From assembly GCA_900318645.1 (NCBI GenBank), contig ONLH01000024.1, positions 1 to 52,629 on the forward strand: a stretch of DNA of 52,629 nucleotides, in the 5' to 3' direction. The first letter of the stretch is position 1. Each line of letters starts with the position of its first letter. A model generated the notes under the pieces. It ran no database searches. It saw only the letters and a program-made list of their open reading frames with translations, and was not told where the DNA came from. This stretch comes from an uncultured Prevotellaceae bacterium. Its GTDB lineage: Bacteria > Bacteroidota > Bacteroidia > Bacteroidales > Muribaculaceae. The translations under genes and the position numbers were made by a program. Shown piece after piece: positions 1 through 8,352 of the stretch.

Positions 1-1556
1 ATGCGCCAGGTAAAGATGGGCCACTCGCTGTAGTTGGTGCCATAGAAATAAACCACATGGTCGGTAATGTCATAGCCATCGGAGTAAATACTGTAGGGTA
101 TTTCAGTCATGTCGTCCTCAATGTCATAGTCATAGTCCCAATAATCAAAGGTGTAGATTTGGTCATCATCAAGGAAGATGCTGTAACTCAGCCTAGTAGG
201 ATCAAGGGGATTGCCTTCTGTATCGGTGGTGGGCAAGGTGAAATAGAACTTGCTGGTGGCCCAGTCGTTACCGCAGTCATACCACTCGTCGGCAGTGGGA
301 TTAGCAGGAATGATGGGGTTCTCGTCATTGAGAACGGCAACCGTGTTGAACTGCAGCACATTGGCCCACTCATGATTATCGGTGTATATCAGGCAAGGCC
401 CCGTGGTGTTTCCCCACTCGGGATAGGGAGCCCACACATCGCCCTGGCCATCGAGCAGCGTGATGGTATTGCCCTCAACCTTGTAGCGGATTTCGGTCAC
501 ATCAGGGTCGTAGGCACCATAGAGCCAATAGACAGGCTCGTCGTAGTCATCCCACCCGATCTGCTCAAACCAGGTGTGGCCCCACACCAGCAGACCGCCA
601 TAGCCGTAATTGGCCATCCACGAAACGCATTGGCCGGTGGGGATGCTGATGATACCGGTTTCCTCGTTATAAGTACCCTCTACCCAATTGCCATTGGTGA
701 GCGTGGCAATGGGATTCTGGATGTAAACCTTTCCATCCTCGGCGAACACGACGTTCATGACATCTTCAAACTCGGTGATACCTGTTTCCATGAACTTGTG
801 GTAGATGTAACCGCCCGAGCGGTAATAGGTGAGCAATGTGCCTTCAGGAGTCTCGGAAATCACGGTGGGCACATCAATGGGGTCATCTGGCTGTGACGGA
901 ATCTCGGTGAGCACAGTGTGCATGTCCAGGTCACCTGACCAGCTGTTGATGTCATTCCATTTACCGGCAAGACCAGTAGCGATGTAGGCATCATCGCCAT
1001 CGGCATAGACATCGCCAGCCGAACCGTTGAGGCTGATGGTATTGCCATCGATAGTAAAAGTGGCTACTTCATAACCGGTATCATCGACCTCGATATATTT
1101 ACCTCCATTGTCGTAATAGTAATAGGTAGTGCCGAAGGTCAGCACCACATAGGCATCATAGTAACTGTCATACTCAAGTTCTTGTCCTAGGGGCACCGTG
1201 ATCGTGTTGCCGTCGATGGTTCCCTCGACCCATGCGCCGGTCTTATAGCCCGAGATGGGATCCTGCATGTAGATGGTCACGCCATCGGGGGCATAGACGA
1301 TGTTGCACTCACCGCTCTGGGTGGTCGGGGTCACATAGCCGCCATTGCCGTCAAGCGTCTGGCCCGAACGTTTGTAAACTTTCAACTCGCCCTCGGGTTG
1401 GGTGGTAATCATGTTAAGACTGTTACCCCTTGCAATCTTCTCGTTATGAGAAAGGGGACGATGATTCTTGAGGGCACGTTGGGATTTCACCTGCACACTG
1501 GCCGATGAACCAATGGCCAGAATCATTGCTGCTAAAATTAATAAAATCTTTTTCAT
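1..1556 (-). CDS. Secreted repeat-containing protein, 3' end outside window
   Basis: The frame opens with ATG at 1554-1556 and stays open for about 518 codons to the window edge, so the C-terminus is missing. Residues 1-18 form a signal peptide (MKKILLILAAMILAIG), so export is likely. The rest is rich in Asp, Gly, Tyr and Thr and contains repeated beta-type segments: a WVEGT motif followed by an I-x-(V/I)-P-x-GQ tail occurs near residues 108 and 292. I do not recognise a named family; similar repeat proteins of unknown role occur in gut Bacteroidales (recollection). Many exported proteins in this window end in dockerin-like modules, and this one may too, but the end is not visible. The next gene upstream (AraC/TPR regulator) is separated by three hairpins. 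Confident as a gene, unknown in function. Confidence 0.85.
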   Translation of the reverse strand, partial: MKKILLILAAMILAIGSSASVQVKSQRALKNHRPLSHNEKIARGNSLNMITTQPEGELKVYKRSGQTLDGNGGYVTPTTQSGECNIVYAPDGVTIYMQDPISGYKTGAWVEGTIDGNTITVPLGQELEYDSYYDAYVVLTFGTTYYYYDNGGKYIEVDDTGYEVATFTIDGNTISLNGSAGDVYADGDDAYIATGLAGKWNDINSWSGDLDMHTVLTEIPSQPDDPIDVPTVISETPEGTLLTYYRSGGYIYHKFMETGITEFEDVMNVVFAEDGKVYIQNPIATLTNGNWVEGTYNEETGIISIPTGQCVSWMANYGYGGLLVWGHTWFEQIGWDDYDEPVYWLYGAYDPDVTEIRYKVEGNTITLLDGQGDVWAPYPEWGNTTGPCLIYTDNHEWANVLQFNTVAVLNDENPIIPANPTADEWYDCGNDWATSKFYFTLPTTDTEGNPLDPTRLSYSIFLDDDQIYTFDYWDYDYDIEDDMTEIPYSIYSDGYDITDHVVYFYGTNYSEWPIFTWR

Positions 1557-1672
1557 AAATACTTAATTAAAATGGTTAGAAAATGGTTACTATTATGTTT
1601 ATGTTTAGAATTTCACCACAAGGCTTGGCGTTGCAGACATGAGACGGATGACGGCCTCAAGATTTTGTATCG

Positions 1673-1704
1673 CAAAATTAAAAAAGGCCATTCTCTTTGG
1701 CAAG
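1673..1704 (-). promoter_or_regulatory. Possible promoter of the secreted repeat protein
   Basis: On the minus strand TAATTTTG (1673-1680) fits the Bacteroidetes -7 consensus TAnnTTTG, and CTTG (1701-1704) lies 20 bp upstream. It would give a leader of about 110 bases. It overlaps the T-tract of a terminator-like hairpin, so the match could be chance. Confidence 0.35.
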
Positions 1705-1711
1705 AAAATGG
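1678..1711 (-). terminator. Rho-independent terminator after the AraC/TPR gene
   Basis: On the minus strand a 10-bp stem (CCATTTTCTT pairing with AAGAGAATGG, one G-U pair) is followed directly by a T-rich run. It lies about 90 bases after the regulator's stop codon. Confidence 0.65.
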
Positions 1712-1722
1712 TCAGTGCCTGT

Positions 1723-1788
1723 GTTCTGTTTCACTGAAACAGAACTAAAAACCGTGTATTGATGGGCTTCTTTCAGTGAATCAAGCCC
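1723..1788 (-). repeat. Two further hairpins in tandem downstream of the AraC/TPR gene
   Basis: A perfect 10-bp inverted repeat with a 3-base loop (GTTCTGTTTC / GAAACAGAAC, 1723-1745) sits next to a second hairpin (GGGCTT / AAGCCC, 1764-1788). Both have a TTCA(G/C)TGAA core at the loop. Neither is followed by a strong T-run, so they may be an operator or an RNA 3' structure rather than simple terminators. Confidence 0.6.
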
Positions 1789-1800
1789 TCTGTCACCTGC

Positions 1801-3498
1801 TTATTTTCCCTTAGCCATCTTCATGAAATCAGATGGCGAAATGCCTGTGATGCGCTTGAATGTTACCGTGAAATTGCTGCGGGAATTAAAACCCAGATTT
1901 GCGGCGATGGCCTCAATGGTCAAGTTACCATACCGCTCGGTATCGTTAAACATGCGGCACGCCTCTCGCACTCGCTGCTCGTTGAGCACCTGCTTGAAAC
2001 TCTTGCCGTAGCACTCGTTGACGACCTGGGAAACATACTTGTAGTTACTCCCCACTTCTTCGGCCAACGACTGGAGTGAGAAATCGGTTTTACAGATGAT
2101 GTTCATGTCCTCCATGACACGCTTGATCTGATTAAACAAGCGGTCCTTGCTCTCCTGGTCGAGCATGCCTTGATACTTAGGAGCAGAATCATCGAGGGGT
2201 ATGTGTTCTTGAGGAACCGATGGGGAAACCGTCTCGCTTGTGCCAAGCAACTGCACGTTCTTCTCATACAGGTGCCTGATGTAGTCTCGCTGCTTGAGGT
2301 AACTGCGCACTAACAGCACCAAAGCCGTCAGAATGATGGCAGCGATCAGACTCATCATGAGCAACAATTGATGGGCACGCTCATGCTTGGCACGAATCTG
2401 CGCCACCTGCTCGTTGACACGGCGCATCTCGTTGAGGAAACGGGACTTCTCCAAACGCACGGCATGACTCTTATGGATGAATTCCTCCTTTGCCTTGAGA
2501 TACTTATAGTCAAACTGGTCAGCCTTATGCTTGTTTCCCATCGCCGTATAGACTTGAGCTATAGTCCGATAGGTATTGATGAGTTCACTCTGCATTCCTT
2601 GTTCCCGAGTGATTGTCTCCACCTCATACAGGCAGGCAAGAGCCTCATCATAGCGTTTCATGGCGGCGAGTACAATTCCCCTTTGCAGTTTGGCCTTGAT
2701 AATGCACTGCAGGCGGTTGGTGGTGACCTCCTGAGCCTTGAGCTCCATCTGGTTGTAGTATTCCAACGCTTGAGCATATTGTCCTGAGACATAGGCCTCG
2801 GTGGCCTGGCAAAACATACGTGTGCACTGCCACATCTCCACACTATCGTTCAGTTGCAGACGTTTGAAGTGGTCAAGTTCCGACTTGATCGACTCCATAT
2901 CCTTCTTGCCGCGCATCATTTCCAACATATTGTAGATACAGGTCACTGCAACGTTCCACTCATTGGACTTGACAGCTTCGACAAAGGCCATCTTGGTATT
3001 ATCCAAGGCCTCGGTCAACATAGATTCATCGTCATACAGTTCATTACGGTTTTCAGTGATAGACGCTAAGTTCAAGTAGGCATAAGCACTGAGGTCATCA
3101 AATCTGTATTGCTTCGCTATATCCAGAGAGTTGTTGATACACTCATAGGCCTTCTGGTAATCATAATAATAGGTTGCATAGATGTAACCCAGGTTATTCA
3201 TTGATTTGGCTATCTGGCACATGGCCTTACTATCCTCGCTGTTCTCCCGTGCTCTGCCAGCCACAATGCTATAGCATACCACAGCGCTATCGACCTGTCC
3301 TAGATCCTGCAGAAAATGCTGGCCTCGTCGCATCAGTTCATCGGTAGAGTGGTTTGCCCAACGGTTGTATTGATTGACGTTATAAGCTGCGTGAGCATTC
3401 CCTGCCAATGCAAGCACCAGCAGCATCAACAACATGATATAACGCCGTTTAAACCTCATGATAAACATCCAGTATCCTCTATGATAGACTTGTTGCAT
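1801..3498 (-). CDS. TPR-containing AraC-family transcriptional regulator, membrane-anchored
   Basis: A 565-residue protein with an N-terminal hydrophobic segment (about 15-38), tetratricopeptide-like helical repeats (about 40-350), a second membrane segment (about 380-400) followed by basic residues, and a C-terminal AraC-type double helix-turn-helix (about 460-560) with the typical GF-x-SRSNF-x-x-x-FK and G-x-SPSDF signature. The layout suggests a periplasmic TPR sensor region and a cytoplasmic DNA-binding domain in one chain, as in several Bacteroidetes regulators (family knowledge). No histidine kinase or receiver domain is present. ATG codons at 3466-3468 and 3457-3459 are plausible alternative starts; an AGAGGA stretch precedes the first of them. 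Targets are unknown; the secreted protein just downstream is an obvious candidate. Confidence 0.88.
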   Translation of the reverse strand: MQQVYHRGYWMFIMRFKRRYIMLLMLLVLALAGNAHAAYNVNQYNRWANHSTDELMRRGQHFLQDLGQVDSAVVCYSIVAGRARENSEDSKAMCQIAKSMNNLGYIYATYYYDYQKAYECINNSLDIAKQYRFDDLSAYAYLNLASITENRNELYDDESMLTEALDNTKMAFVEAVKSNEWNVAVTCIYNMLEMMRGKKDMESIKSELDHFKRLQLNDSVEMWQCTRMFCQATEAYVSGQYAQALEYYNQMELKAQEVTTNRLQCIIKAKLQRGIVLAAMKRYDEALACLYEVETITREQGMQSELINTYRTIAQVYTAMGNKHKADQFDYKYLKAKEEFIHKSHAVRLEKSRFLNEMRRVNEQVAQIRAKHERAHQLLLMMSLIAAIILTALVLLVRSYLKQRDYIRHLYEKNVQLLGTSETVSPSVPQEHIPLDDSAPKYQGMLDQESKDRLFNQIKRVMEDMNIICKTDFSLQSLAEEVGSNYKYVSQVVNECYGKSFKQVLNEQRVREACRMFNDTERYGNLTIEAIAANLGFNSRSNFTVTFKRITGISPSDFMKMAKGK

Positions 3499-3562
3499 CT
3501 CTCAATTAGACGTAGGATTTGATAGTAGTTATTGAGTAATATTGTAGAATTCCTTTGTGCTA

Positions 3563-3570
3563 CAAAGGTA
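3563..3570 (-). promoter_or_regulatory. -7 promoter element of the AraC/TPR gene
   Basis: TACCTTTG on the minus strand matches TAnnTTTG exactly, 65 bases before the start codon. No clear -33 TTTG is seen at 19-20 bp. Confidence 0.55.
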
Positions 3571-3654
3571 GATTTTTTATTAGGAATAAACATTAGATTG
3601 ATCTAGAAACCATTTTAAATTAACTGCTTTCGGTAGGAAAGCGATTAACAGATA

Positions 3655-3690
3655 TTCAAACAAAAAGAGAGACTTCTCATGAAGCCTCTC
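3655..3690 (-). terminator. Terminator of the TonB-domain gene
   Basis: On the minus strand a 10-bp stem (GAGAGGCTTC / GAAGTCTCTC, one G-U pair, loop ATGA) is followed by TTTTTGTTTG. It begins 37 bases after the stop codon. Confidence 0.8.
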
Positions 3691-3726
3691 AGTAAGTATC
3701 GTGTATAATCGTATGGTCTATCGCTT

Positions 3727-4173
3727 CTACAGCCTGAAATTGATGGGCAACACGACGCGGACGGGAACCGCATGATCGCCAACCTTGCCAACGCTCCACT
3801 TGGGCATCTTGCTGATGACCCTGATAGCCTCGCGATTCAGGCTCTCATCACCAGCGCCGCGAATCACACGTGCATCCATGACTTTGCCGTCAATACCCAC
3901 AATAAACGAGCACAACACACGGCCCTGAACGCGGTTCTTGTAGGCGTGATAGGGATACTCACGGTTCTTGTTGATGAAGTTGATGAGGCCACGCTCACCG
4001 CCAGGGAACTGAGGTTGGATGTCCACATAGTCATACTCATAAACCTCCATGTAGGATTGCTTAGACATGGGATTGACGGTAGTCACATGACGCACTTGTG
4101 CTACCATGGGCAACACGGTCATCATGGTTAACAGTGTGAGTAATCCTAAGCGTAATTGTCTGAGCATAGGCAA
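3727..4173 (-). CDS. Small TonB C-terminal domain protein
   Basis: A 148-residue protein with an N-terminal signal-like hydrophobic segment (about 8-25) and a TonB C-terminal domain (about 56-147): FPGGE, the YP..A..N...G.V...F.V...GKV.D..V.RG motif and the terminal PV.V..PI.F strand. Unlike true energy-transducing TonB it lacks a long Pro-rich periplasmic spanner, so it may be a periplasmic TonB-like partner rather than a full transducer. It is a single gene with its own promoter (4227-4258) and terminator (3655-3690). Domain assignment is strong; the physiological role is unknown. Confidence 0.85.
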   Translation of the reverse strand: MPMLRQLRLGLLTLLTMMTVLPMVAQVRHVTTVNPMSKQSYMEVYEYDYVDIQPQFPGGERGLINFINKNREYPYHAYKNRVQGRVLCSFIVGIDGKVMDARVIRGAGDESLNREAIRVISKMPKWSVGKVGDHAVPVRVVLPINFRL

Positions 4174-4226
4174 TTTAAATTATTCATCAAGTAAGAAATA
4201 CGGGCGTCTCCCGAACTTTCACCCCG

Positions 4227-4258
4227 CAAATATAGAGTTACAATTGCAAACCTCAAAA
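4227..4258 (-). promoter_or_regulatory. Promoter of the TonB-domain gene
   Basis: On the minus strand TATATTTG (4227-4234) is preceded, after 19 bp, by TTTTG (4254-4258). This is the expected Bacteroidetes sigma-ABfr layout. Confidence 0.7.
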
Positions 4259-4378
4259 TGATTTAATTTAATTTTGCAAACAATTAGCATTGTTTCAGTC
4301 TTTTTGGCTAAAATGACCCCTATATCAAAAAAATTGTAAATATTTTCGGTTTTTTAGTTCTTAGCTGATAGCAAAAAT

Positions 4379-6004
4379 TCAAAAATCGGGAGCACATTCA
4401 AAGGTCACCGTTTGGCCAGAGGCCGGATGAATAAACTTTATCGACTGTGCGTGCAACATCAATCGGCTACCGGCGTTACCATAAAGTCTGTCACCCACAA
4501 TGGGACAATTCAACCCCATGGGATGCGACGCATGGACACGCAACTGGTGTGTGCGACCCGTCTGCGGTTCAAACAGGACCCGTGTCATGCCGTCCTTACG
4601 TTCCAATACATGATAGCGGGTCACAGCCGGTTTGCCGTTTTCATTATCTACCCGTTGGCGCGGCCGATCTTCCACATCAGGCCTTATCGGCAAGTCAATG
4701 ACACCTTTATCCTGCTGGACGATGCCTTGGAGCAAGGCGATATAGTGTTTCTCGATGGTATGGTTCTCAAATTGCTGCTGCAAAGCCTTGTGGGTCGCTT
4801 TGTCCTTGGCAAAAATGACAAGTCCTGATGTTTCCTGATCCAGGCGATGTACCACGATGGGGCCACTAGCTTCGGGGTGAGCGTCCTGATAGCGGGTGAG
4901 CAAGCTGTCCTCCAGCAACTTGCCTGGCACGGTCAGCATTCCCGATGGCTTGTTGATGACGGTTAGCCACTGGTCATCATAGACCACATCAAGGTCGGTT
5001 CCTTCCATTGGCTGCCCGAGCCGATTCTCCTCCACGTCAAGCCCTTGAAGCATAAAGTCGAGGATGGGTTTGCACTTGCTGCGGCAAGCAGGATAAAAAT
5101 GACCATGATGCCGCACCTCGCCGACAGGCGATTCCCCCCACCAAAATTCCGCCATACATAGGGGGTGCAAACCGTTGACAAAGGCGTAATTGAGCAATCG
5201 CGGGGCACAACACTCCCCTGCCCCAGCAGGGGGCAGGGTGCCCAAAGGCCTGAAGACCTCGACCAAGTCACGTCGCTCACCACGGGCATTGGCCACGATA
5301 AAAAGTCGGAATATGCGCTCCTGTAGCGCCTCACTCATGGCCTTACGACGAACTTTCAAAATGTCAATGCGGCGTTGAAAAGCTCCCATTTCATCGGAGA
5401 TTTCGGTCAATTCCACCTCATGGCGTTGCCTGATTCGCTTCAATTCGGCCTTCTCAAACCGACTCTGGTTCAAGAGTGCTTCCTGCTCCTCGGGTGAGAA
5501 ATCTGCAGCCTTACGGCGCTCGTCCCGCTCACGCTTGTGATGTGCCATCATCTCCTTGAAATTGTCAATTTCATCGGCTTTTTTCCGCATGGCATCGGTC
5601 AAGTGCTGCTGCAAACGTGCCAATTCCGGGGACGATTCCAACCGTTCCACCTCATGGTTGATGGCGGTGATTTGCGCCTCGCCCTGCTTGAACTCTCCCT
5701 GGGGGTCAAGCAGGTCATAGACCGGTGGCACAAAATAGTCATGATGCACCTTGCCTGCCAGATTGCCCGAGAAAGCCGCGAGAAAGCCCAATCGGCCCTC
5801 ACCATCCTGGGCAACGAGGACTCCCAGCATCTTGCCGGCGCCCAATTCAACGGCGCAATCGGCTCGCGTGGCGACATACCGTTGCACCTGCTCAACCGCC
5901 ATGAGCGCCAACGGATGCGGCTCATAGCAGAACGGGCAAGTGAATTGCTGCGGCAACTCCAGCAGTGCTGCATCATTCCCCAACAGATGAAATTTGCTCA
6001 TCAT
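4379..6004 (-). CDS. RluA-family pseudouridine synthase with long N-terminal extension
   Basis: The chosen start is the first of two adjacent ATG codons (6002-6004, 5999-6001), giving 541 residues; an in-frame extension to 6199 would overlap the divergent DUF4250 gene and reads as non-coding. The last 210 residues are the RluA catalytic domain: INKPSG near 349, and the catalytic Asp near 388 in HRLDQETSG, then RTHQLR. These enzymes isomerise uridine to pseudouridine in rRNA or tRNA. The first 330 residues hold a Cys-containing segment (FTCPFCYEPHP), a charged coiled coil (about 115-235) and a second Cys-rich segment (YPACRSKCKPIL). Such long Rlu homologues are known in Bacteroidetes and some gamma-proteobacteria; the extension's role is unclear. 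The target base cannot be read from sequence. Confidence 0.88.
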   Translation of the reverse strand: MMSKFHLLGNDAALLELPQQFTCPFCYEPHPLALMAVEQVQRYVATRADCAVELGAGKMLGVLVAQDGEGRLGFLAAFSGNLAGKVHHDYFVPPVYDLLDPQGEFKQGEAQITAINHEVERLESSPELARLQQHLTDAMRKKADEIDNFKEMMAHHKRERDERRKAADFSPEEQEALLNQSRFEKAELKRIRQRHEVELTEISDEMGAFQRRIDILKVRRKAMSEALQERIFRLFIVANARGERRDLVEVFRPLGTLPPAGAGECCAPRLLNYAFVNGLHPLCMAEFWWGESPVGEVRHHGHFYPACRSKCKPILDFMLQGLDVEENRLGQPMEGTDLDVVYDDQWLTVINKPSGMLTVPGKLLEDSLLTRYQDAHPEASGPIVVHRLDQETSGLVIFAKDKATHKALQQQFENHTIEKHYIALLQGIVQQDKGVIDLPIRPDVEDRPRQRVDNENGKPAVTRYHVLERKDGMTRVLFEPQTGRTHQLRVHASHPMGLNCPIVGDRLYGNAGSRLMLHAQSIKFIHPASGQTVTFECAPDF

Positions 6005-6010
6005 CAAGTG

Positions 6011-6018
6011 CAAAATTA
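6011..6018 (-). promoter_or_regulatory. Possible -7 element of the pseudouridine synthase gene
   Basis: TAATTTTG on the minus strand fits TAnnTTTG and ends only 7 bases before the first ATG, which would give a nearly leaderless message. No -33 TTTG is at the usual spacing. Confidence 0.4.
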
Positions 6019-6062
6019 CTATTTTTATCATCCAAAATAGTGAATTAGCACAAGATTTGCAG

Positions 6063-6070
6063 TATATTTG
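6063..6070 (+). promoter_or_regulatory. -7 promoter element of the DUF4250-xth operon
   Basis: TATATTTG matches the Bacteroidetes -7 consensus and lies 22 bases before the DUF4250 ATG at 6093. A clear -33 element is not seen. Confidence 0.55.
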
Positions 6071-6092
6071 CAACTTAATAAACCAAATTGCG

Positions 6093-6272
6093 ATGAATCT
6101 ACCTGCAGACCCGTACATGAAGTCACAGTACGTGAACATGATGCTCAAAGCCAACAATATGGACTTGGAGACCTTCTGCACCAGCGCAAACATCAACATG
6201 ATTGCGCTGTTGAACGACCTGGGTAGAGCCGGTATCTCTTATGATCCCGCAATACGACAATTCAAAATATAA
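6093..6272 (+). CDS. DUF4250 family small protein
   Basis: A 59-residue protein beginning [15 protein letters not shown], which matches the DUF4250 pattern (MNLP-x-DP-x-(M/I)LLS-x-(I/V)N, a helical middle, and a final (Y/F)-x-x-x-x-x-(Q)F). An upstream extension to 5994 is possible in frame but would run through the promoter and the divergent gene, so the MNLPADP start is chosen. The middle ([23 protein letters not shown]) looks like a short helix-turn-helix-type fold, by inspection only. It lies 11 bases before xth and is probably cotranscribed with it. Function unknown in the family. Confidence 0.8.
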   Translation: MNLPADPYMKSQYVNMMLKANNMDLETFCTSANINMIALLNDLGRAGISYDPAIRQFKI

Positions 6273-6283
6273 AGCATATTGCA

Positions 6284-7042
6284 ATGAAATTCATCTCATG
6301 GAACGTGAACGGACTGAGGGCCGTGGTGGGTAAAGGCTTTGGTGAAATCTTCAAAGAGCTGGATGCCGACTTCTTCTGCCTGCAGGAAACCAAGATGCAA
6401 GCGGGGCAACTGGACCTGGAATTTGAAGGTTACCGCTCCTATTGGAACTATGCCGAGAAGAAAGGCTACTCGGGCACTGCCATCTTTAGCCGACATGAAC
6501 CGTTGAACGTGACCTACGGCTTGGGGATTGAGGAGCACGACCACGAGGGTCGCGTCATCACGCTGGAAATGCCCGATTTCTATCTCGTGACCTGCTACAC
6601 GCCCAACAGTCAGGATGAACTGCGCCGCCTGGACTACCGCATGACCTGGGAGGACGCCTTCCGTGCCTACTTGCTGGAACTAGACAAGAAGAAACCCGTC
6701 ATCGTGTGCGGTGACCTGAATGTGGCTCATCAGGAGATAGACCTGAAGAACCCCAAGACCAACCGCAAGAATGCCGGTTTCACCGATGAAGAACGCGAGA
6801 AAATGACCGTTCTGCTCGGTTCAGGTTTCACTGACACTTGGCGTTTCTTCAACCCCGATGTGGCCGATGTCTATTCGTGGTGGAGCTACCGCTTCAGGGC
6901 TCGCGAGAAGAATGCCGGCTGGCGCATTGACTACTTCCTGGTGAGCAACCGCCTGCAAGAGCGCTTGACCGATGCCAAAATCCATACCGAGATCTACGGC
7001 AGCGACCACTGTCCCGTCGAGGTGGATATCAATTTTCAGTAA
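6284..7042 (+). CDS. xth: Exodeoxyribonuclease III (AP endonuclease)
   Basis: A 252-residue protein of normal length for the ExoIII/APE1 family. Visible signatures: [10 protein letters not shown] at the N-terminus (metal-binding Asn), CLQETK (catalytic Glu), [16 protein letters not shown] (catalytic Asp/Asn), the NAGFTDEER and DTWRFF segments, YSWWSYR, and GSDHCPVE (catalytic Asp-His). The enzyme cuts DNA 5' of abasic sites and removes 3' blocking groups in base-excision repair in the cytoplasm. It follows DUF4250 by 11 bases and precedes an AI-2E permease by 52, in a same-strand run. Confidence 0.95.
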   Translation: MKFISWNVNGLRAVVGKGFGEIFKELDADFFCLQETKMQAGQLDLEFEGYRSYWNYAEKKGYSGTAIFSRHEPLNVTYGLGIEEHDHEGRVITLEMPDFYLVTCYTPNSQDELRRLDYRMTWEDAFRAYLLELDKKKPVIVCGDLNVAHQEIDLKNPKTNRKNAGFTDEEREKMTVLLGSGFTDTWRFFNPDVADVYSWWSYRFRAREKNAGWRIDYFLVSNRLQERLTDAKIHTEIYGSDHCPVEVDINFQ

Positions 7043-7059
7043 ATCAAAAGAGGCCATCG

Positions 7060-7094
7060 CCCTTTAAACTCTAAACATTAAACTCTATACTTAC
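7060..7094 (+). repeat. Array of five degenerate heptamers before the AI-2E permease start
   Basis: Five consecutive 7-bp units, best described as AACTCTA with variants (units at 7060, 7067, 7074, 7081, 7088; two are exactly AACTCTA). The array ends at the base before the ATG at 7095. The same AACTYTA word recurs at 28660-28694. Confidence 0.75.
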
Positions 7095-8288
7095 ATGCCA
7101 CAGACAGTACAGAAGAAATATGACTTTGACCGCGTGGTCAGGATGGTGTTGACCGTCCTCACTATCGCTGTTGGCGTGTGGCTCGTCAACTACCTGAGCC
7201 CAGTGCTGATGCCTTTTGTCGTTGGCTTTATTCTAGCCTATATCATTGAGCCACTGGTGGAGTGGCTGCAACGCAAGATGCGCATCAAGACACGCGGCAT
7301 TGCTGTCGTGCTCGCCCTGATTATCGTCATTGCAGTGATTACGGGTTTGTGCTGGCTCGTTATCCCTTACCTGATTGACGAGTTCGGCGCGATGTCCAAG
7401 CAACTTGCCGCCTATGCCAAATCCTCACTTAGGATTCCGTATGTCCCCTCCGAAATCAACGAGTTCATCCAGCGCTACATTGATTTAGAGAAGCTCAATG
7501 AGCTCTTCTCCAAACAACAGTGGATGGATATTATCAATAAGGCAGCATCGGGTGCATGGTCGGTAGTTGGCGGAACGATGAGCGTTATCTTCAGCATCGT
7601 GTCGTGGTTTATCGTGCTGTTGTACATGTTCTTCATTCTGCTGGATTTCAACAAGTTGTCACGCGCCTTCAAGGCTGCTATTCCTGCACGCTATCGCCGC
7701 ATGGCACTGCGCATCTTCGGTGACGTTGCCGACACCATGAGCCGCTACTTCCGCGGTCAGGCGGCAGTATCCTTCTTTGTGGGCGTAATCTTTGCCATCG
7801 AGTTCTACATCATCGGTCTGCCGATGGCGATTGCCTTCGGTCTGTTTGTCGGGTTGCTGAACATGGTTCCCTATCTCCAGCTCATCTCCATCCCCATTGC
7901 CGCCTTCCTGTGCCTAGTGGCTACAGCGGCTACGGGCGGCAGTTTCTGGGTGATGTTCGGCTGGGTCATCCTGGCTTACATCATCTGTCAAGTCATCCAG
8001 GATATGGTGCTCATCCCCACCATCATGAAGAACCAGATGGGCCTGAACCCTGCCATCATCTTCCTGTCATTGTCGTTGTGGGTCTATGTGATGGGCTTTA
8101 TCGGACTGATTATCGGTCTGCCGTTGACGACGCTCATCATCAGCTACTACTGCGAGTTTGTGCTCCATCAGCCCAATCCGCTGAACAAGAGTAAGAAAAA
8201 AGAGGTCCAAGACAAGAATGCTCCGCTGGCGCTGACTTCATCCTTCATCAGCAAGTATCACAACGAGAACCATCAGGATAAACACTAA
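7095..8288 (+). CDS. AI-2E family transporter (PerM/YdiK type)
   Basis: A 397-residue inner-membrane protein with about eight hydrophobic segments: a pair near 18-60, one near 70-95, a soluble region (about 95-150) rich in amphipathic helix, then segments near 155-185, 215-250, 255-285, 290-315 and 320-355. The signatures PFVVGFILAYIIEPLV, the LLNMVPYLG-like motif (LLNMVPYLQ) and VQGxxL-like region (VIQDMVLIPTIM) fit the AI-2E/UPF0118 family. Members have been linked to autoinducer-2 export or Na+/H+ exchange, but substrates are mostly unproven. The C-terminus is polar (KKKEVQDKN). Likely in one transcription unit with xth and miaA. Confidence 0.9.
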   Translation: MPQTVQKKYDFDRVVRMVLTVLTIAVGVWLVNYLSPVLMPFVVGFILAYIIEPLVEWLQRKMRIKTRGIAVVLALIIVIAVITGLCWLVIPYLIDEFGAMSKQLAAYAKSSLRIPYVPSEINEFIQRYIDLEKLNELFSKQQWMDIINKAASGAWSVVGGTMSVIFSIVSWFIVLLYMFFILLDFNKLSRAFKAAIPARYRRMALRIFGDVADTMSRYFRGQAAVSFFVGVIFAIEFYIIGLPMAIAFGLFVGLLNMVPYLQLISIPIAAFLCLVATAATGGSFWVMFGWVILAYIICQVIQDMVLIPTIMKNQMGLNPAIIFLSLSLWVYVMGFIGLIIGLPLTTLIISYYCEFVLHQPNPLNKSKKKEVQDKNAPLALTSSFISKYHNENHQDKH

Positions 8289-8314
8289 ATCAAGCGACAG
8301 TTTTTCAACCTCAA

Positions 8315-8349
8315 ATAGCTAATGGCCATAAGCCAAGAGCTAATAGCTA
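8315..8349 (+). repeat. Array of five degenerate heptamers before miaA
   Basis: Five 7-bp units with consensus NNRGCYA (starts 8315, 8322, 8329, 8336, 8343; first and last are ATAGCTA), ending three bases before the miaA ATG at 8353. Same length and position as the array before the AI-2E gene but a different word. Confidence 0.75.
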
Positions 8350-8352
8350 AAC

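Noticed and set aside
57-896. Plus-strand open frame of 279 codons
   Set aside because: It is antisense to the secreted repeat protein at 1-1556, which has a signal peptide and a coherent reading; the plus-strand product has no domain sense.
3727-4173. Full-length energy-transducing TonB
   Set aside because: Only a signal segment and the C-terminal domain are present; the Pro-rich spanner is missing.
6005-6199. Extended start of the pseudouridine synthase at 6199
   Set aside because: The extra 65 codons overlap the DUF4250 start and its promoter and read as low-quality sequence; the MMSKFHLL start fits the family.
7060-8349. Heptamer arrays considered as CRISPR repeats
   Set aside because: Units are 7 bp, contiguous and degenerate, without spacers or cas genes.
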